DNA of 64,000 nt from Nocardia spumae (GCF_020733635.1 NZ_JAJFZL010000001.1:4712001-4776000); one strand, 5' to 3'; positions 10,189 through 19,702 are shown, counted from the stretch's first letter. Translations and numbers: made by a program. The notes: generated by a model from the letters alone, not told the origin.

Positions 10189-10628
10189 CGAACGATGTTC
10201 TCCGCCACGCAGGCCGGCTTGTCGGCGCCTTCGAGCTCGATGGTCACGGTGCGGACCGCCTGCACTCCGCCGGGGATGTCGTCGACCGAGTCCAGGCGCA
10301 CGCGCGCCCGGATCCGCCCGCCCGCCGGCACCGGGGTGATGAAGCGAACCTTGTTGAGCCCGTAGTTGATTCCCATCCGGATGCCCGACACCGTGGTGGC
10401 CTCGTTGGCCAGCGGCACCAGCAGCGACAGGGTGAGGAATCCGTGCGCGATGGTACCGCCGAAGGGGCCCTGCGCCGCCTTGTCCGGGTCGACATGAATC
10501 CACTGGTGGTCACCGGTGGCCTCGGCGAACAGGTCGATGCGCTCCTGATCGATGCGCATCCAGTCGCTGGTGCCGAGTTCGGTGCCCACCGCCGCCCGGA
10601 ATGCCTCCAGATCAGCGAAATCGGTCAT
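10176..10628 (-). CDS. MaoC-like (R)-enoyl-CoA hydratase
   Basis: A 150-residue hot-dog fold protein. The hydratase motif is seen as DQERIDLFAEATGDHQWIHVDPDKAAQGPFGGTIAHGFLTLSL, with catalytic Asp and His in GDHQWIHVD (about residues 36-44). Third gene after fabG and the acyl-CoA dehydrogenase on the same strand, so it probably hydrates an enoyl-CoA in the same degradative pathway; 102 bp separates it from the dehydrogenase. Confidence 0.92.
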   Translation of the reverse strand: MTDFADLEAFRAAVGTELGTSDWMRIDQERIDLFAEATGDHQWIHVDPDKAAQGPFGGTIAHGFLTLSLLVPLANEATTVSGIRMGINYGLNKVRFITPVPAGGRIRARVRLDSVDDIPGGVQAVRTVTIELEGADKPACVAENIVRYLG

Positions 10629-10730
10629 GCGATTTCCCTTCGCGGTGTGTGCGCGTCGAGTACACGGTCCGACAATACCTTTCGGCCACCCGGCGCGATC
10701 GGGGCTCGCGAGCGGGCCGCGGCATCGCGT

Positions 10731-11888
10731 TCACAGCCCCATATCCTTGGCGATGATCATCTTCATGACCTCGCTGGTGCCGCCGTAGATGCGATTGACC
10801 CGGTTGTCCGCGTACAGCCGGGCGATCGGATATTCGTTGATGAAGCCGTATCCGCCGTGCAGCTGCAGGCAGCGGTCGATGACGCGAGCGGCGACCTCGG
10901 TGCAGAACAGTTTCGCCGAAGCGGCGTCGGCGGCGGACAGTTCCCCGGCGTCGAGCGCGTCCAGCCCCCGGTCGACCACGGCCTGGGCCGCGTCGACCTC
11001 GGCCCGGCATGCGGCGAGCTCGAATTTGGTGTTCTGGAATGTGGCCACGGGCTTGCCGAAGACAGTGCGCTGCTCGGTGTACTCCTGCGCGAAGCGGATC
11101 GCGGCCGCGGCCTGGGCGTACCCGCCGACGGCGATGGACAGCCGCTCCTGCGGCAGGTTCTGGCCGAGGTAGGAGAACCCCTTGTTCTCCTCGCCGAGCA
11201 GATCGGCGACCGGCACCCGTACATCGGTGAAGTTCAGCTCGGCGGTGTCGGAGGCCCGCAGTCCGAGCTTGTCGAGTTTTCGGCCGATGCCGAAGCCCGG
11301 CGAGGTGGTGTCGACGACCAGCAGCGAGATGCCGAAGCGCCGATCGTCGGCGCGCGGCGGCGCGGTACGCGCGCACACGATTACCCGGTCGGCATTCACC
11401 CCACCGGTGATGAAGGTCTTGGCCCCGTTCAGCACATAGTGCGTACCGTCCGCGGAAAGCTGTGCGGTGGTGCGCATTCCGGCCAGATCGGAGCCGGTTC
11501 CCGGTTCGGTCATGGCGATGGCGAACATGATCCGCCCGGCGGCGAAGCCGGGCAGCCACCGCTGCTTCTGCTCCGGGGTGGCGAGTTTCTTCAGATACGG
11601 CAGGCACAGCCCGACGTGCACGCTGGATCCGCCGAAAGATACTCCGGCACGGTTCATTTCCTCGATGACGACGGCCTGGAACTTGAACGAGTCGATACCC
11701 GCGCCGCCGTATTCCTCGGGCACCTCGATACCGAAGACGCCGAGTTCGGCCAATTTGCCATAGAACTCGCGCGGCACGATTCCGGCGTGGTACCAGTCGT
11801 CGAATACGGGCACCACTTCGGTTTCGATGAAGGTACGCAACGTCTTGCGGAACGCCTCGTGGTCGGCGCCGTAGCTGGTTCTGCGCAT
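10731..11888 (-). CDS. Acyl-CoA dehydrogenase
   Basis: A 385-residue FAD-dependent acyl-CoA dehydrogenase. Signatures: FAIAMTEPGTGSDLAGM (about residues 124-140) for FAD/substrate binding, FQNTKFELAACRAEVDAAQ in the C-terminal helical domain, and LQLHGGYGFINEYPIARLYADNRVNRIYGGTSEVMKM, with the usual QLHGGYGF and GTSE segments near the C-terminus. The ATG at 11888 follows a purine-rich AGGAGAAC leader. It sits 23 bp downstream of fabG and likely forms an operon with fabG and maoC for breakdown of an acyl-CoA, controlled by the divergent TetR protein. Confidence 0.95.
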   Translation of the reverse strand: MRRTSYGADHEAFRKTLRTFIETEVVPVFDDWYHAGIVPREFYGKLAELGVFGIEVPEEYGGAGIDSFKFQAVVIEEMNRAGVSFGGSSVHVGLCLPYLKKLATPEQKQRWLPGFAAGRIMFAIAMTEPGTGSDLAGMRTTAQLSADGTHYVLNGAKTFITGGVNADRVIVCARTAPPRADDRRFGISLLVVDTTSPGFGIGRKLDKLGLRASDTAELNFTDVRVPVADLLGEENKGFSYLGQNLPQERLSIAVGGYAQAAAAIRFAQEYTEQRTVFGKPVATFQNTKFELAACRAEVDAAQAVVDRGLDALDAGELSAADAASAKLFCTEVAARVIDRCLQLHGGYGFINEYPIARLYADNRVNRIYGGTSEVMKMIIAKDMGL

Positions 11889-11911
11889 GATTGTTCTCCT
11901 GCTGGTGTCGT

Positions 11912-12670
11912 CTAGAGCCGGCGTCCGCCGTCGACGTAGATCGTCTGACCGGTGATGAACGAGGATTTCTCGGAGCTCAGGAAGGCCACCGCGTTCGCGA
12001 TATCGGCCGGAAGCCCGACGCGGCGGACCGGGGTGACCGCCGCCGTTTTCGCCTGCAGCTCCTCGGGAGTCACTCCCACCCGCGCCGCGGTGGACGCGGT
12101 CATTTCGGTGACGATGAAACCGGGTGCGACCGCGTTGACGTTGATCCCGAACGGGCCCAGCTCGATGGCCAGCGTGCGGGTCAGGCCCTGGATGCCCATC
12201 TTGGCGGCGGAATAGTTGGCCTGGCCGCGGGTGCCGAGCGCGGACACGCTCGAGGTGTTGACGATAGCGCCGGAGCGGCGCGCCACCATGTGCCGTTGGG
12301 CCGCACGGCAACACAGGAAGGCACCGCGCAGATGGACCGACATGACCGTGTCCCAGTCGGCGGCCGACATCTTGAACAGCAGATTGTCCCGCAGCACGCC
12401 CGCGTTGTTGACCAGGATGTCGAGCGAGCCCAGGTCGGCGGCGACACGGTCGAATGCCGTGTCCACCGCCGCCTCGTCGGTCACATCGCAGGCCAGCGGG
12501 ATTGCCACTCCCCCGGCGGCGGAGATGGACTCGGCGGTGGCCCGGCAGGCCTGCTCGTCGAGGTCGGCGACGGCGACGGCGACGCCGTCGGCAGCCAGGC
12601 GGGCCGCGGTGGCGGCGCCGATACCCCGGGCGGCCCCGGTGACGACGGCGACTCTGCGCTGATCTGTCAT
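11912..12670 (-). CDS. SDR family 3-oxoacyl-ACP/CoA reductase
   Basis: A 252-residue classical short-chain dehydrogenase. The NAD(P) motif TGAARGIG is at about residues 12-19, the structural NNAG at about 87-90, and the catalytic Ser plus YSAAK (Tyr/Lys) at about 138-155. PGFIVTEMT and the C-terminal FITGQTIYVDGGRRL are FabG-like. First gene of a likely fabG-acyl-CoA dehydrogenase-maoC operon and divergent from a TetR regulator across a 172-bp region with two operators. Confidence 0.93.
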   Translation of the reverse strand: MTDQRRVAVVTGAARGIGAATAARLAADGVAVAVADLDEQACRATAESISAAGGVAIPLACDVTDEAAVDTAFDRVAADLGSLDILVNNAGVLRDNLLFKMSAADWDTVMSVHLRGAFLCCRAAQRHMVARRSGAIVNTSSVSALGTRGQANYSAAKMGIQGLTRTLAIELGPFGINVNAVAPGFIVTEMTASTAARVGVTPEELQAKTAAVTPVRRVGLPADIANAVAFLSSEKSSFITGQTIYVDGGRRL

Positions 12671-12712
12671 CTTTCCTCCTGCACGCGAATCCGCCGAGTA
12701 CCGGATGCGCTT

Positions 12713-12764
12713 AACCGAACACTGTTAGGAACCTGCCGCCACGATAAACTAACAACGTTCGGTT
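12713..12764. promoter_or_regulatory. Twin TetR operator sites between fabG and tetR
   Basis: Two 16-bp sites face each other: AACCGAACacTGTTAG at 12713-12728 and CTAACAacGTTCGGTT at 12749-12764. The second is the reverse complement of the first apart from the central two bases. Each site is itself a near-palindrome (CCGAACA/TGTTAGG). They lie in the intergenic region shared by fabG and the TetR gene; autoregulation and repression of the operon are inferred. Confidence 0.75.
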
Positions 12765-12842
12765 CTTCAAGCCCCTCGGTGACCGGGGTGTAGTTTGACT
12801 TCGGCATCGGACAGATCTGCGCAGCGAAAGGAGGTGGCCGGT

Positions 12843-13508
12843 ATGCCGCGACCCCGGGTACCGCTACTGAGCCGGGAGCGCATTCGCGACGCGGCCCTGG
12901 AGTTGATCGACCGCGACGGCCTGCCGGAGCTGTCGATGCGCAAACTGGCCGCCGAACTGGGCGTTCAAGCGGCCTCGCTGTACGGGCACTACCCCACCAA
13001 GGACGATCTGCTCGACGATATCGCCGGCGGCATCATGTCCGGTGTCGATGCCTCGGCCTTCGACACCGGCGACTGGCGCACCGGCCTGATCTTCTGGGCG
13101 CGCTCCTATCGCGCCGCCCTGGTCCGCCACCCCAACTTCGTCCCCTATCTCGCCACCGCGCCGGGAAAGAGCGACGCGGCGCTGCGGGCCGCCGATGCCG
13201 TCCACGGCGGGCTCGTGGGCGCCGGCTGGCCGCCCCGGCAGGCCACCATGATCGGCGCGGCGACCCGGTATGTGGTCATGGGCTCGACCGTCGGCTCGTT
13301 CTCCCGCGGCTTCGTCGACGACGTGCAGGTCTATCGTGACCGCTACCCCCACCTGGAACAGGCGCATCTGCTCCGTGCCAAGGCCGACGAAATCGATGCC
13401 GAGAGTTTCGAATTGGCGCTGGAGTCGTTCGTATCCGGTCTCGAGATCCGCTTCGCCGCCATCGAGGAGCGCCGGGCCCGCCGCCGCGAGAAATCGGGCG
13501 GGGCCTGA
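12843..13508 (+). CDS. TetR/AcrR family transcriptional regulator
   Basis: A 221-residue regulator. The HTH is at about residues 10-55: RIRDAALELIDRDGLPELS, then MRKLAAELGVQAASLYGHYPTKDDLLDD. The C-terminal domain resembles the TetR C-terminal class that binds hydrophobic ligands. The ATG at 12843 is chosen because a full Shine-Dalgarno AAAGGAGGT precedes it; a TTG at 12795 in frame lacks one. Divergent from the fabG-acyl-CoA dehydrogenase-maoC operon, its likely target, with the acyl-CoA substrate a plausible inducer. Confidence 0.92.
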   Translation: MPRPRVPLLSRERIRDAALELIDRDGLPELSMRKLAAELGVQAASLYGHYPTKDDLLDDIAGGIMSGVDASAFDTGDWRTGLIFWARSYRAALVRHPNFVPYLATAPGKSDAALRAADAVHGGLVGAGWPPRQATMIGAATRYVVMGSTVGSFSRGFVDDVQVYRDRYPHLEQAHLLRAKADEIDAESFELALESFVSGLEIRFAAIEERRARRREKSGGA

Positions 13509-13519
13509 TCACCACCGGA

Positions 13520-13562
13520 CAGCAGATCACCCGGCGCCGATTCGGCGCCGGGTGATCTGCTG
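13520..13562. terminator. Bidirectional hairpin terminator (21-bp stem)
   Basis: A perfect 21-bp inverted repeat, from CAGCAGATCACCCGGCGCCGA's first base at 13520 to 13562, with a single base at the centre (effective loop about 3-5 nt). It lies between the convergent tetR and sulfotransferase genes and can stop transcription from both sides. Confidence 0.85.
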
Positions 13563-13579
13563 CGTCGCTGTGAATACCG

Positions 13580-14716
13580 TCAGATATCGGCGAATTCGGC
13601 GCGGACCTGATCCTCGGTCAGGCCGTAGTCGGCGAGGGAGTACCGGTGCGACGGTTTGCGGTCGCCGGATCTACTCTCCTCGTCGAGGGCCCGCATGGCC
13701 GAACGGGCTCCCTCGGTGTAGTCCAGTCCGAAGGTCGAGTAGATCTTCTCGACCGTGCCGAACGGGTCCGCGCGCAGATCGTCGAACTGGATGTCGAGGA
13801 ACTGCGCGGGGTTGTAACGGGCTCGGGCCGTGGTGAATTCACGCAGTCCGCGGGTCCACAACTCGAGCTGGGTGCGGCCGATCGTCTCCCCGACGAAGGC
13901 GTTCGACCAGCCCTTGGTGGCCTGTTCGGACAGACTGCAGGAGGAGCCGACGATGGTCACCGGATCACGGTGGGTCTGGATGATCAGCGCATCCGGGTAG
14001 ACCGACATCAACGCGTCCAGTGCGAACAGGTGGCTGGGGTTCTTGAGCACCCAGCGCCGATCGTCGCCGAGCCCGATCAGCTGCAGATTCTTGCGGTGGC
14101 GCTGATAGGCGTCGGTCCACTGCTGGGTCCGCAACCACGCCGAATACGTCGGCAGATAAGCCAGCGATTCGTAGGCGATGGACTTCACGGTCTGGCGCAG
14201 CAACTGCCAGCATTCCTCGACCTCGGCGGCACTCATGTAGTGCAGCCCCATGAATTCCGGATTGTCGATGTGATGCTGGGCGAACCCCGCGTCGATCTGC
14301 CGATAGACCGGATTGTCGGCCCACGTCTCGCGCGGCGGGCGCGGCTGCGGCAACTCGGTCAGCCACATCTCCAATGCCTGGTGCTGCGGATCGGCGGCCA
14401 GCAGCCGATGCAACGCCGTGGTTCCGGTGCGGGGCAGGCCGGTGACGAAGATCGGGCGGGAGATCGCGGTGTCGGCGTAGCCCGGATTGGCCCGCCACGA
14501 CGCCTCGCTCAATGCCCGCGCGACCAGTGCGCCGCGCAGGAAGTAGCGGTTCATCTTGGAGCCGAGTTCGGTGAGATCGGCGTCGCGCCGATAGGAATCG
14601 AGCAGCACCCCGAGTGCTTCGAGGTAGTCGTCGGCGCCGAAGTCGGTGAGTCCACACGCCTTGGTGGCGGAGGCGTGCAGATCCTCGATGGTCCCGACGG
14701 TGGTACGAGCGGTCAT
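13580..14716 (-). CDS. Sulfotransferase family protein
   Basis: A 378-residue PAPS-dependent sulfotransferase of the actinobacterial Sulfotransfer_3 type. The 5'-phosphosulfate loop is FVTGLPRTGTTALHRLL (about residues 90-106), the 3'-phosphate-binding region is VLKNPSHLFALDAL...IIQTHRDPVTIVGSSCSL (about 220-262). No signal peptide. It is the last gene of a − strand run that begins with cysD and cysNC, which make PAPS, so the cluster supplies and uses the sulfo donor. Acceptor unknown; lipid, sterol or other hydrophobic alcohol is suggested only by the flanking acyl-CoA and SDR genes. Confidence 0.9.
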   Translation of the reverse strand: MTARTTVGTIEDLHASATKACGLTDFGADDYLEALGVLLDSYRRDADLTELGSKMNRYFLRGALVARALSEASWRANPGYADTAISRPIFVTGLPRTGTTALHRLLAADPQHQALEMWLTELPQPRPPRETWADNPVYRQIDAGFAQHHIDNPEFMGLHYMSAAEVEECWQLLRQTVKSIAYESLAYLPTYSAWLRTQQWTDAYQRHRKNLQLIGLGDDRRWVLKNPSHLFALDALMSVYPDALIIQTHRDPVTIVGSSCSLSEQATKGWSNAFVGETIGRTQLELWTRGLREFTTARARYNPAQFLDIQFDDLRADPFGTVEKIYSTFGLDYTEGARSAMRALDEESRSGDRKPSHRYSLADYGLTEDQVRAEFADI

Positions 14717-14745
14717 TACGTGTCCTTACTCAAAGTTCTTGGCCC

Positions 14746-14811
14746 GCCTCGATTTTGGAGCGACGGGGGGAGGGAGCGCGGCGACTGACCGGAGGAGTGA
14801 AAAATCGAGGC
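14746..14811. repeat. 66-bp element bounded by 11-bp inverted repeats
   Basis: GCCTCGATTTT at 14746-14756 and its exact complement AAAATCGAGGC at 14801-14811 bracket 44 bp of purine-rich sequence in the 136-bp gap between the SDR and sulfotransferase genes. It could be an RNA structure within the operon transcript, or a small interspersed repeat; the central part also contains short complementary runs. Function unknown. Confidence 0.5.
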
Positions 14812-14852
14812 ACAGGGGGCCACGAACACGCGGTGCCGGAGGCTCCGCCGAG

Positions 14853-15644
14853 TCAACGGTGGTATTCACCGCAGTTGACGTCGAGGGTCTGGCCGGTGAT
14901 GGCGCTGGCCCAGTCGGAGGCGAGAAAGACCACGGCCCTGGCGATCTCGTCCGGCTCGGGCAGGCGTTTCAGGTCCGAGCGCGATGCCGTCTGCTGATAC
15001 ACCTGGTCGACGGTGATCTCGTACTTCTCGGCGACTTCGCCGAAATACCATTTCAGCTGATCGGCCCAGATGTAGCCCGGCGCGACGCTGTTGACCCGGA
15101 TCCCCTTGGCGCCCAATTCGGTCGCCAATGTCTGCGACATGGCCAGCAGCGCCGATTTCGCGACCTTGTAACTGCCGTAACGGGGTTCGGAGTGCCGCAG
15201 CACCGACGAGTTGATCATCACCACGGCGCCGCGGGTCTTGGCCAACTCGTCGGTGAAGGCCTGAGTGGCCCGCAGGGTGCCCAGCACCGTCAGGTCCAGG
15301 CTGTCGCTGATCTGCTGGAAGTCGGTGCGCTCCAGCGACTTCATCGACGGCATGGCGAAGGCGTTGTTGATCAGAGCGTCGACCCGGCCGAAGGTCTCGA
15401 CCGTGCGCTCGACGAGAGTGACCACCGCGGTGTCGTCGGTGATATCGGTCGGCACGGTCAGGCTGGTTCCGCCGGCCGCCTCGATCTCGTCCGCCACCTC
15501 CCGCAGCCGGGATTCGGTGCGCGCCGCCAGCACCACCTTGGCACCGGCCGCGGCAGCCTGCACACACAGTGCCCGGCCGAGACCGGGGCCGACGCCGCTC
15601 ACCACGACCACCTTGTCGGCCAGCAGACCGTTACCCGCGCTCAT
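14853..15644 (-). CDS. SDR family oxidoreductase
   Basis: A 263-residue short-chain dehydrogenase. The cofactor motif is VVSGVGPGLGRALC (about residues 13-26), with TGxxxGxG changed to SGVGPGLG; the usual NNAG is NNAF (about 95); the catalytic S-Y-K appears as NSSVLRHSEPRYGSYKVAKSAL. The C-terminal ITGQTLDVNCGEYH is a subgroup signature (normally DGG, here NCG). The ATG at 15644 overlaps the stop of the DUF1214 gene by 4 bp, indicating a coupled pair. Likely acts on the same alcohol/ketone substrate that the sulfotransferase modifies. Confidence 0.9.
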   Translation of the reverse strand: MSAGNGLLADKVVVVSGVGPGLGRALCVQAAAAGAKVVLAARTESRLREVADEIEAAGGTSLTVPTDITDDTAVVTLVERTVETFGRVDALINNAFAMPSMKSLERTDFQQISDSLDLTVLGTLRATQAFTDELAKTRGAVVMINSSVLRHSEPRYGSYKVAKSALLAMSQTLATELGAKGIRVNSVAPGYIWADQLKWYFGEVAEKYEITVDQVYQQTASRSDLKRLPEPDEIARAVVFLASDWASAITGQTLDVNCGEYHR

Positions 15645-16879
15645 CCGAGCATCCGATCGGCGAAACCGCGCTGCCGGTCGGCGATGCGTTCGCGCCAGCC
15701 CTCGGCATCGATACGGTTGAGTTCGTAGTGCGGCAAGTGCGCGGCGACCTCGTCGAACGGCACCAGGGCGAACCGCGGCCCGTCCTCGGGAGTCAACTCG
15801 CGAGCGACGCGCTGCCACCGGAACTGCAGGATGCCGCGCCGGCGGCCGGTCGTCTCGACCCAGTTGGCGATACCGGGGTTTCGCGCCGAGACGACGAGCC
15901 GGATCATGCCGTCGGGATCGACCTGCGACTGCGCGCTGTTGAGGCTGGTCTGGTGGTTGACGTAGTCCAGTGAGATGTACCAGCGACTGCCGAGCTGGAA
16001 ACCCTGGTACGGCGCGTCGGATTTCGGCACGGTGATGACCAGCGCCTGATCGTCGTCGAGATCGAAATGGCCGACCGAGGAGTACTGGGTGCTCAGCCCG
16101 CCGGGCGTCTTGCGCGGTTCGGTCAGGGTGTTCACCGGCAGGTCCAGATAGAACCACTTGGGGAAGTTGAACCAGGTGTGGATGCGCTGGACCAGTGCCC
16201 GCGCCGCGGCGCGATACCGCTTACGCAGCTGTTCGACACCGGGTGCGGCGGCGGCGGTGCCGACCGTGTCGACGCGCTCGATGCGGATGCTGCCCTTGGT
16301 CTCCGCGTTCCAGTCGCCGTACACCTCGCGTACCGCCAGCATCGAGGCGCCCTCGCCGAGCACGAAATAGTTCGGTCCGGCATCGGCCTTCGGCGGGCCG
16401 AAGCGCAGTTGATAGCTGCCGTCCTCGGCGATCTGCAAACGGCGGTCGTCGAAGGCGTCGTCACCGTTGGGCACATCGGTGGCGGTGTAGTCGCCACGCA
16501 GCACTTGGAAGCTCAGATCGACGGTGCTGCCGCGCACACCGGTGAGCAGATACTCCGCGCCGGGCTCGACATTGGCGTGGTAGTACAGCGTATCCGGGTT
16601 GTCCAGGCCCATCTTCGCGTGCGGTCCGGTGGAGCTCACGAAGTACGGGTGGCTGGTGCCGTGCGTGCCGGACAGCTGCAGGCAGGCCGCGATACTGCCG
16701 GCCAGGTAGTCGTACCCTTCGGCGAGGTCGGACTCGTCGTGGATGAAATCCGCTGCCGCGATCAGTTTCTCCGCCTCGGCGATCGCGGCGGTGAACGGCG
16801 CGGTGAGCGATGCGCCGCCCGGAAGCCCGTTCCCCGCCTGGGTTTCGGCTCCCGGTGATGATCCTGTCGATGTACTCAT
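15641..16879 (-). CDS. DUF1214 domain protein
   Basis: A 412-residue protein. The C-terminal region (about 300-400), with YQGFQLGSRWYISLDYVNHQTSLN and ARNPGIANWVETTGRRRGILQFRWQR, matches the DUF1214 family; the N-terminal part carries HPYFVSSTGPHAKMGLDNPDTLYYHA, typical of its companion DUF1254-like region. No signal peptide seen. Such proteins accompany SDR and sulfotransferase genes in Nocardia-like genomes but have no proven activity. It lies 40 bp after cysNC and overlaps the SDR by 4 bp. Confidence 0.8.
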   Translation of the reverse strand: MSTSTGSSPGAETQAGNGLPGGASLTAPFTAAIAEAEKLIAAADFIHDESDLAEGYDYLAGSIAACLQLSGTHGTSHPYFVSSTGPHAKMGLDNPDTLYYHANVEPGAEYLLTGVRGSTVDLSFQVLRGDYTATDVPNGDDAFDDRRLQIAEDGSYQLRFGPPKADAGPNYFVLGEGASMLAVREVYGDWNAETKGSIRIERVDTVGTAAAAPGVEQLRKRYRAAARALVQRIHTWFNFPKWFYLDLPVNTLTEPRKTPGGLSTQYSSVGHFDLDDDQALVITVPKSDAPYQGFQLGSRWYISLDYVNHQTSLNSAQSQVDPDGMIRLVVSARNPGIANWVETTGRRRGILQFRWQRVARELTPEDGPRFALVPFDEVAAHLPHYELNRIDAEGWRERIADRQRGFADRMLG

Positions 16880-16919
16880 TGACGTCCTAGCGTGTTGTGC
16901 GGGCAGTGCTGACTGGGTT

Positions 16920-18797
16920 TCACAGTCTCAGTTCGCGGCGGATCAGGGCCGCGATTTCGGTGGGTGTGCCATGGTCGGGCGTGATCACCAGCTCGGCCTC
17001 CGCGGGCCGCTCGTAGGGCGAGTCGATCCCGGTGAACTCCGGCAACTGCCCGGCGCGGGCCTTGGCGTAGAGCCCCTTCGGATCCCGGCTCTCGCACACC
17101 TCGAGCGGGGTGTCGACGAAGATCTCGTGGAAATCCAAACCGCTCGCCGCGTGCACCCCGCGTGCCTGTTCACGCTGATCGGCGAACGGACTGATCACCG
17201 AGACGATCGCGATCAGGCCGGCATCAGCGAACAGCGAGGCGACCTGCGCCACCCGGCGGATGTTCTCGCGGCGGTCGTCGTCGGTGAACCCGAGGTCGGC
17301 ATTGAGCCCGTGCCGCAGGTTGTCGCCGTCGAGCCGGTAGGCCGGTCGGCCCGCGGCCACCAGCTGTCGTTCCAACTCCACGGCGATGGTGGACTTTCCG
17401 GAGCCGGACAGCCCGGTCAGCCAGACCGTCGCCCCGGCGTGCGGGCGCTCACCGCGCCCGACCGACGAGCTGTGCCAGACGACGTCCTCGCGTACCACCG
17501 CCGGTGCCGCCGAGGTGCCGGGTGCGGCCTCGGGGCCGGTATCGCGGGCCAGGATCATCCCGGCGGCCACGGTCTGGTCGGTGGCCTCGTCGATCAGGAT
17601 GAAACTGCCGGTGCGGCGATTGTCGCGATAGCTGTCGACCATCAGGGGCCGCTGGCTGCGCAGGGTGAGGCGGCCGATGTCGTTGAGCGCCAAGCCGTCC
17701 GCGTCGGTGACGCGGTGCAGGGTATTCACATCCAGCCGGTAGCCGAGGTCGTGGACCTGCACCCGGGTGGTCTGGGCGGCGGTGCGAATCGTGTAGCGCG
17801 CATCCGGGCGCAGTGCGGTGTCCTCGGAGAACCAGCACACCATCGCGTCGACCTCGGTGGCGATATGCGGCCGGTTACCCGGGCGGGCGAGCATATCGCC
17901 ACGACCGACGTCGACCTCGTCGTCGAGCTCGACCGACACCGCCATCCCGGTGAAGGCCTCGTCCACCTTGACCCCGCCGGGGCCCCAGATCCGGGCGACC
18001 TGCGCCGACTTGCCGGACGGCAGCACCACCACCTCGTCACCGGGTTTGAAGATGCCGCCCGCCACGGTGCCGGCGTAGCTGCGATGCGCGGCATCGGCCG
18101 TATGCGGGCGGATGACGTACTGCACAGGCAACCGGGCGTCGATCAGATTGCGGTCGGAGGCGATGTGCACCTGCTCGAGGTGGCGCAGCAACGGCGGGCC
18201 CGGATACCACGGAGTGTGTTCGGAATCGGTCACCACGTTGTCGCCGTGCAGGGCCGACACCGGAACGAAGCTCAGATCGCCGACGTTGAGCTTGGCCGCG
18301 AAATCGGCGAATTCGGAACGGATCTCGTCGAAACGTTCGGCGGACCAGTCCACCAGGTCCATCTTGTTCACGCACACCACCAGGTGTGGCACCCCCAGCA
18401 GCGAGGCCAGAAAGGCGTGGCGGCGAGTCTGTTCCACGACCCCCTTGCGGGCATCGACCAGGATCAGCGCCAGGTCCGCGTTGGACGCGCCGGTCACCAT
18501 GTTGCGGGTGTACTGCACGTGCCCGGGAGTGTCGGCGATGATGAACTTGCGCCGGGGCGTGGTGAAGTACCGATAGGCGACATCGATGGTGATGCCCTGC
18601 TCGCGTTCGGCACGCAGCCCGTCGGTCACCAGCGCGAGATCGGTGGCGCCGTCGCCACGCTGAGCGCTGGCGCGTTCGATGGCGGCCAGTTGATCGGAGA
18701 ACAGATTCTTCGAGTCGTAGAGCAGCCGGCCGATCAAGGTGGATTTGCCGTCGTCGACGCTGCCCGCGGTCGCCAGGCGTAACAGATTGCGGCTCAT
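16920..18797 (-). CDS. cysNC: Bifunctional sulfate adenylyltransferase subunit 1 / APS kinase
   Basis: A 625-residue fusion. Residues 1-430 form the CysN GTPase: P-loop [10 protein letters not shown] near residue 11, DTPGH near 94 and NKMD near 149, then two beta-barrel domains. Residues about 445-625 form the CysC kinase, with P-loop GLSGSGKST and the downstream [22 protein letters not shown] segment. With CysD it makes APS from sulfate and ATP, then phosphorylates it to PAPS. Its start overlaps the cysD stop as TGATG. The next gene downstream begins 40 bp away. Confidence 0.97.
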   Translation of the reverse strand: MSRNLLRLATAGSVDDGKSTLIGRLLYDSKNLFSDQLAAIERASAQRGDGATDLALVTDGLRAEREQGITIDVAYRYFTTPRRKFIIADTPGHVQYTRNMVTGASNADLALILVDARKGVVEQTRRHAFLASLLGVPHLVVCVNKMDLVDWSAERFDEIRSEFADFAAKLNVGDLSFVPVSALHGDNVVTDSEHTPWYPGPPLLRHLEQVHIASDRNLIDARLPVQYVIRPHTADAAHRSYAGTVAGGIFKPGDEVVVLPSGKSAQVARIWGPGGVKVDEAFTGMAVSVELDDEVDVGRGDMLARPGNRPHIATEVDAMVCWFSEDTALRPDARYTIRTAAQTTRVQVHDLGYRLDVNTLHRVTDADGLALNDIGRLTLRSQRPLMVDSYRDNRRTGSFILIDEATDQTVAAGMILARDTGPEAAPGTSAAPAVVREDVVWHSSSVGRGERPHAGATVWLTGLSGSGKSTIAVELERQLVAAGRPAYRLDGDNLRHGLNADLGFTDDDRRENIRRVAQVASLFADAGLIAIVSVISPFADQREQARGVHAASGLDFHEIFVDTPLEVCESRDPKGLYAKARAGQLPEFTGIDSPYERPAEAELVITPDHGTPTEIAALIRRELRL

Positions 18798-19702
18798 CAG
18801 AAGTAGCCCTCCCGCTTGCGGTCTTCCATCCCGGATTCGGAGATGCGGTCGTCGGCGCGGGTGGCGCCGCGTTCGGTCAGCCGGGTGACCGCGGTCTCGG
18901 CGATCACGGCCGCCGGATTGTCGGCCTGGCTCTCGATGCAGCCGGTGCAGGTGGCATCACCGACGGTCCGGAAGCGCACGGTCGCGTCGAAGACCGGCTC
19001 ACCGGCGCCCGGTGTGAGGAAGGGATTGGCGGCCAGGAGCATGCCGTCGCGCCGGAACACCGGGCGGCGGTGCGCGTAGTACAGCGGGGGCAGTTCGACC
19101 GCTTCCCGATCGATGTACTCCCAGATGTCGAGTTCGGTCCAGTTCGATAGCGGGAAGACCCGGATATGCTGGCCCGCACGGTGTTTGCCGTTGTAGAGGT
19201 TCCAGACCTCCGGCCGCTGCGCGCGCGGTTCCCAGGCGCCGAACTCGTCCCGGAAGCTGAACACCCGCTCCTTGGCGCGCGCCTTCTCCTCGTCCCGGCG
19301 CGCACCACCGAATACGGCGTCGAAGCGATGTTCGGCGATGCCGCGCAGCAGGGTCGTGGTCTGCAGCCGGTTGCGGCTCTCGCCCGCGCGCTCGACCACG
19401 CGACCGGCGTCGATATCGTCCTGCACCCGCGCCACCAGCAGCCGTGCTCCCAACCGGGCCGCTGTGCGGTCACGGAAGTCGATCACCTCGTCGAAATTGT
19501 GGCCCGTATCGACGTGCAGCAGCGCGAACGGCAGCGCCGCCGGCCAGAACGCCTTGCGCGCCAGCTCCAGCATGACCGCGGAGTCCTTACCGCCGGAGAA
19601 CAGCAGCACCGGCCGTTCGAAGGTCGCCGCCACCTCTCGGAAGATGTGCACCGATTCGGCCTCGAGGGCCGACAGATGCGACAGCTCGTATCCCGTCCGC
19701 AT
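18797..19702 (-). CDS. cysD: Sulfate adenylyltransferase subunit 2
   Basis: A 301-residue PP-loop ATP pyrophosphatase family enzyme; [13 protein letters not shown] is at about residues 37-49. It activates sulfate with ATP, coupled to GTP hydrolysis by CysN. The ATG at 19702 ([21 protein letters not shown]) gives the family length; upstream in-frame codons are low in homology. The stop overlaps cysN by one base. The promoter region faces the iclR gene and carries a 14-bp palindrome. Confidence 0.96.
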   Translation of the reverse strand: MRTGYELSHLSALEAESVHIFREVAATFERPVLLFSGGKDSAVMLELARKAFWPAALPFALLHVDTGHNFDEVIDFRDRTAARLGARLLVARVQDDIDAGRVVERAGESRNRLQTTTLLRGIAEHRFDAVFGGARRDEEKARAKERVFSFRDEFGAWEPRAQRPEVWNLYNGKHRAGQHIRVFPLSNWTELDIWEYIDREAVELPPLYYAHRRPVFRRDGMLLAANPFLTPGAGEPVFDATVRFRTVGDATCTGCIESQADNPAAVIAETAVTRLTERGATRADDRISESGMEDRKREGYF

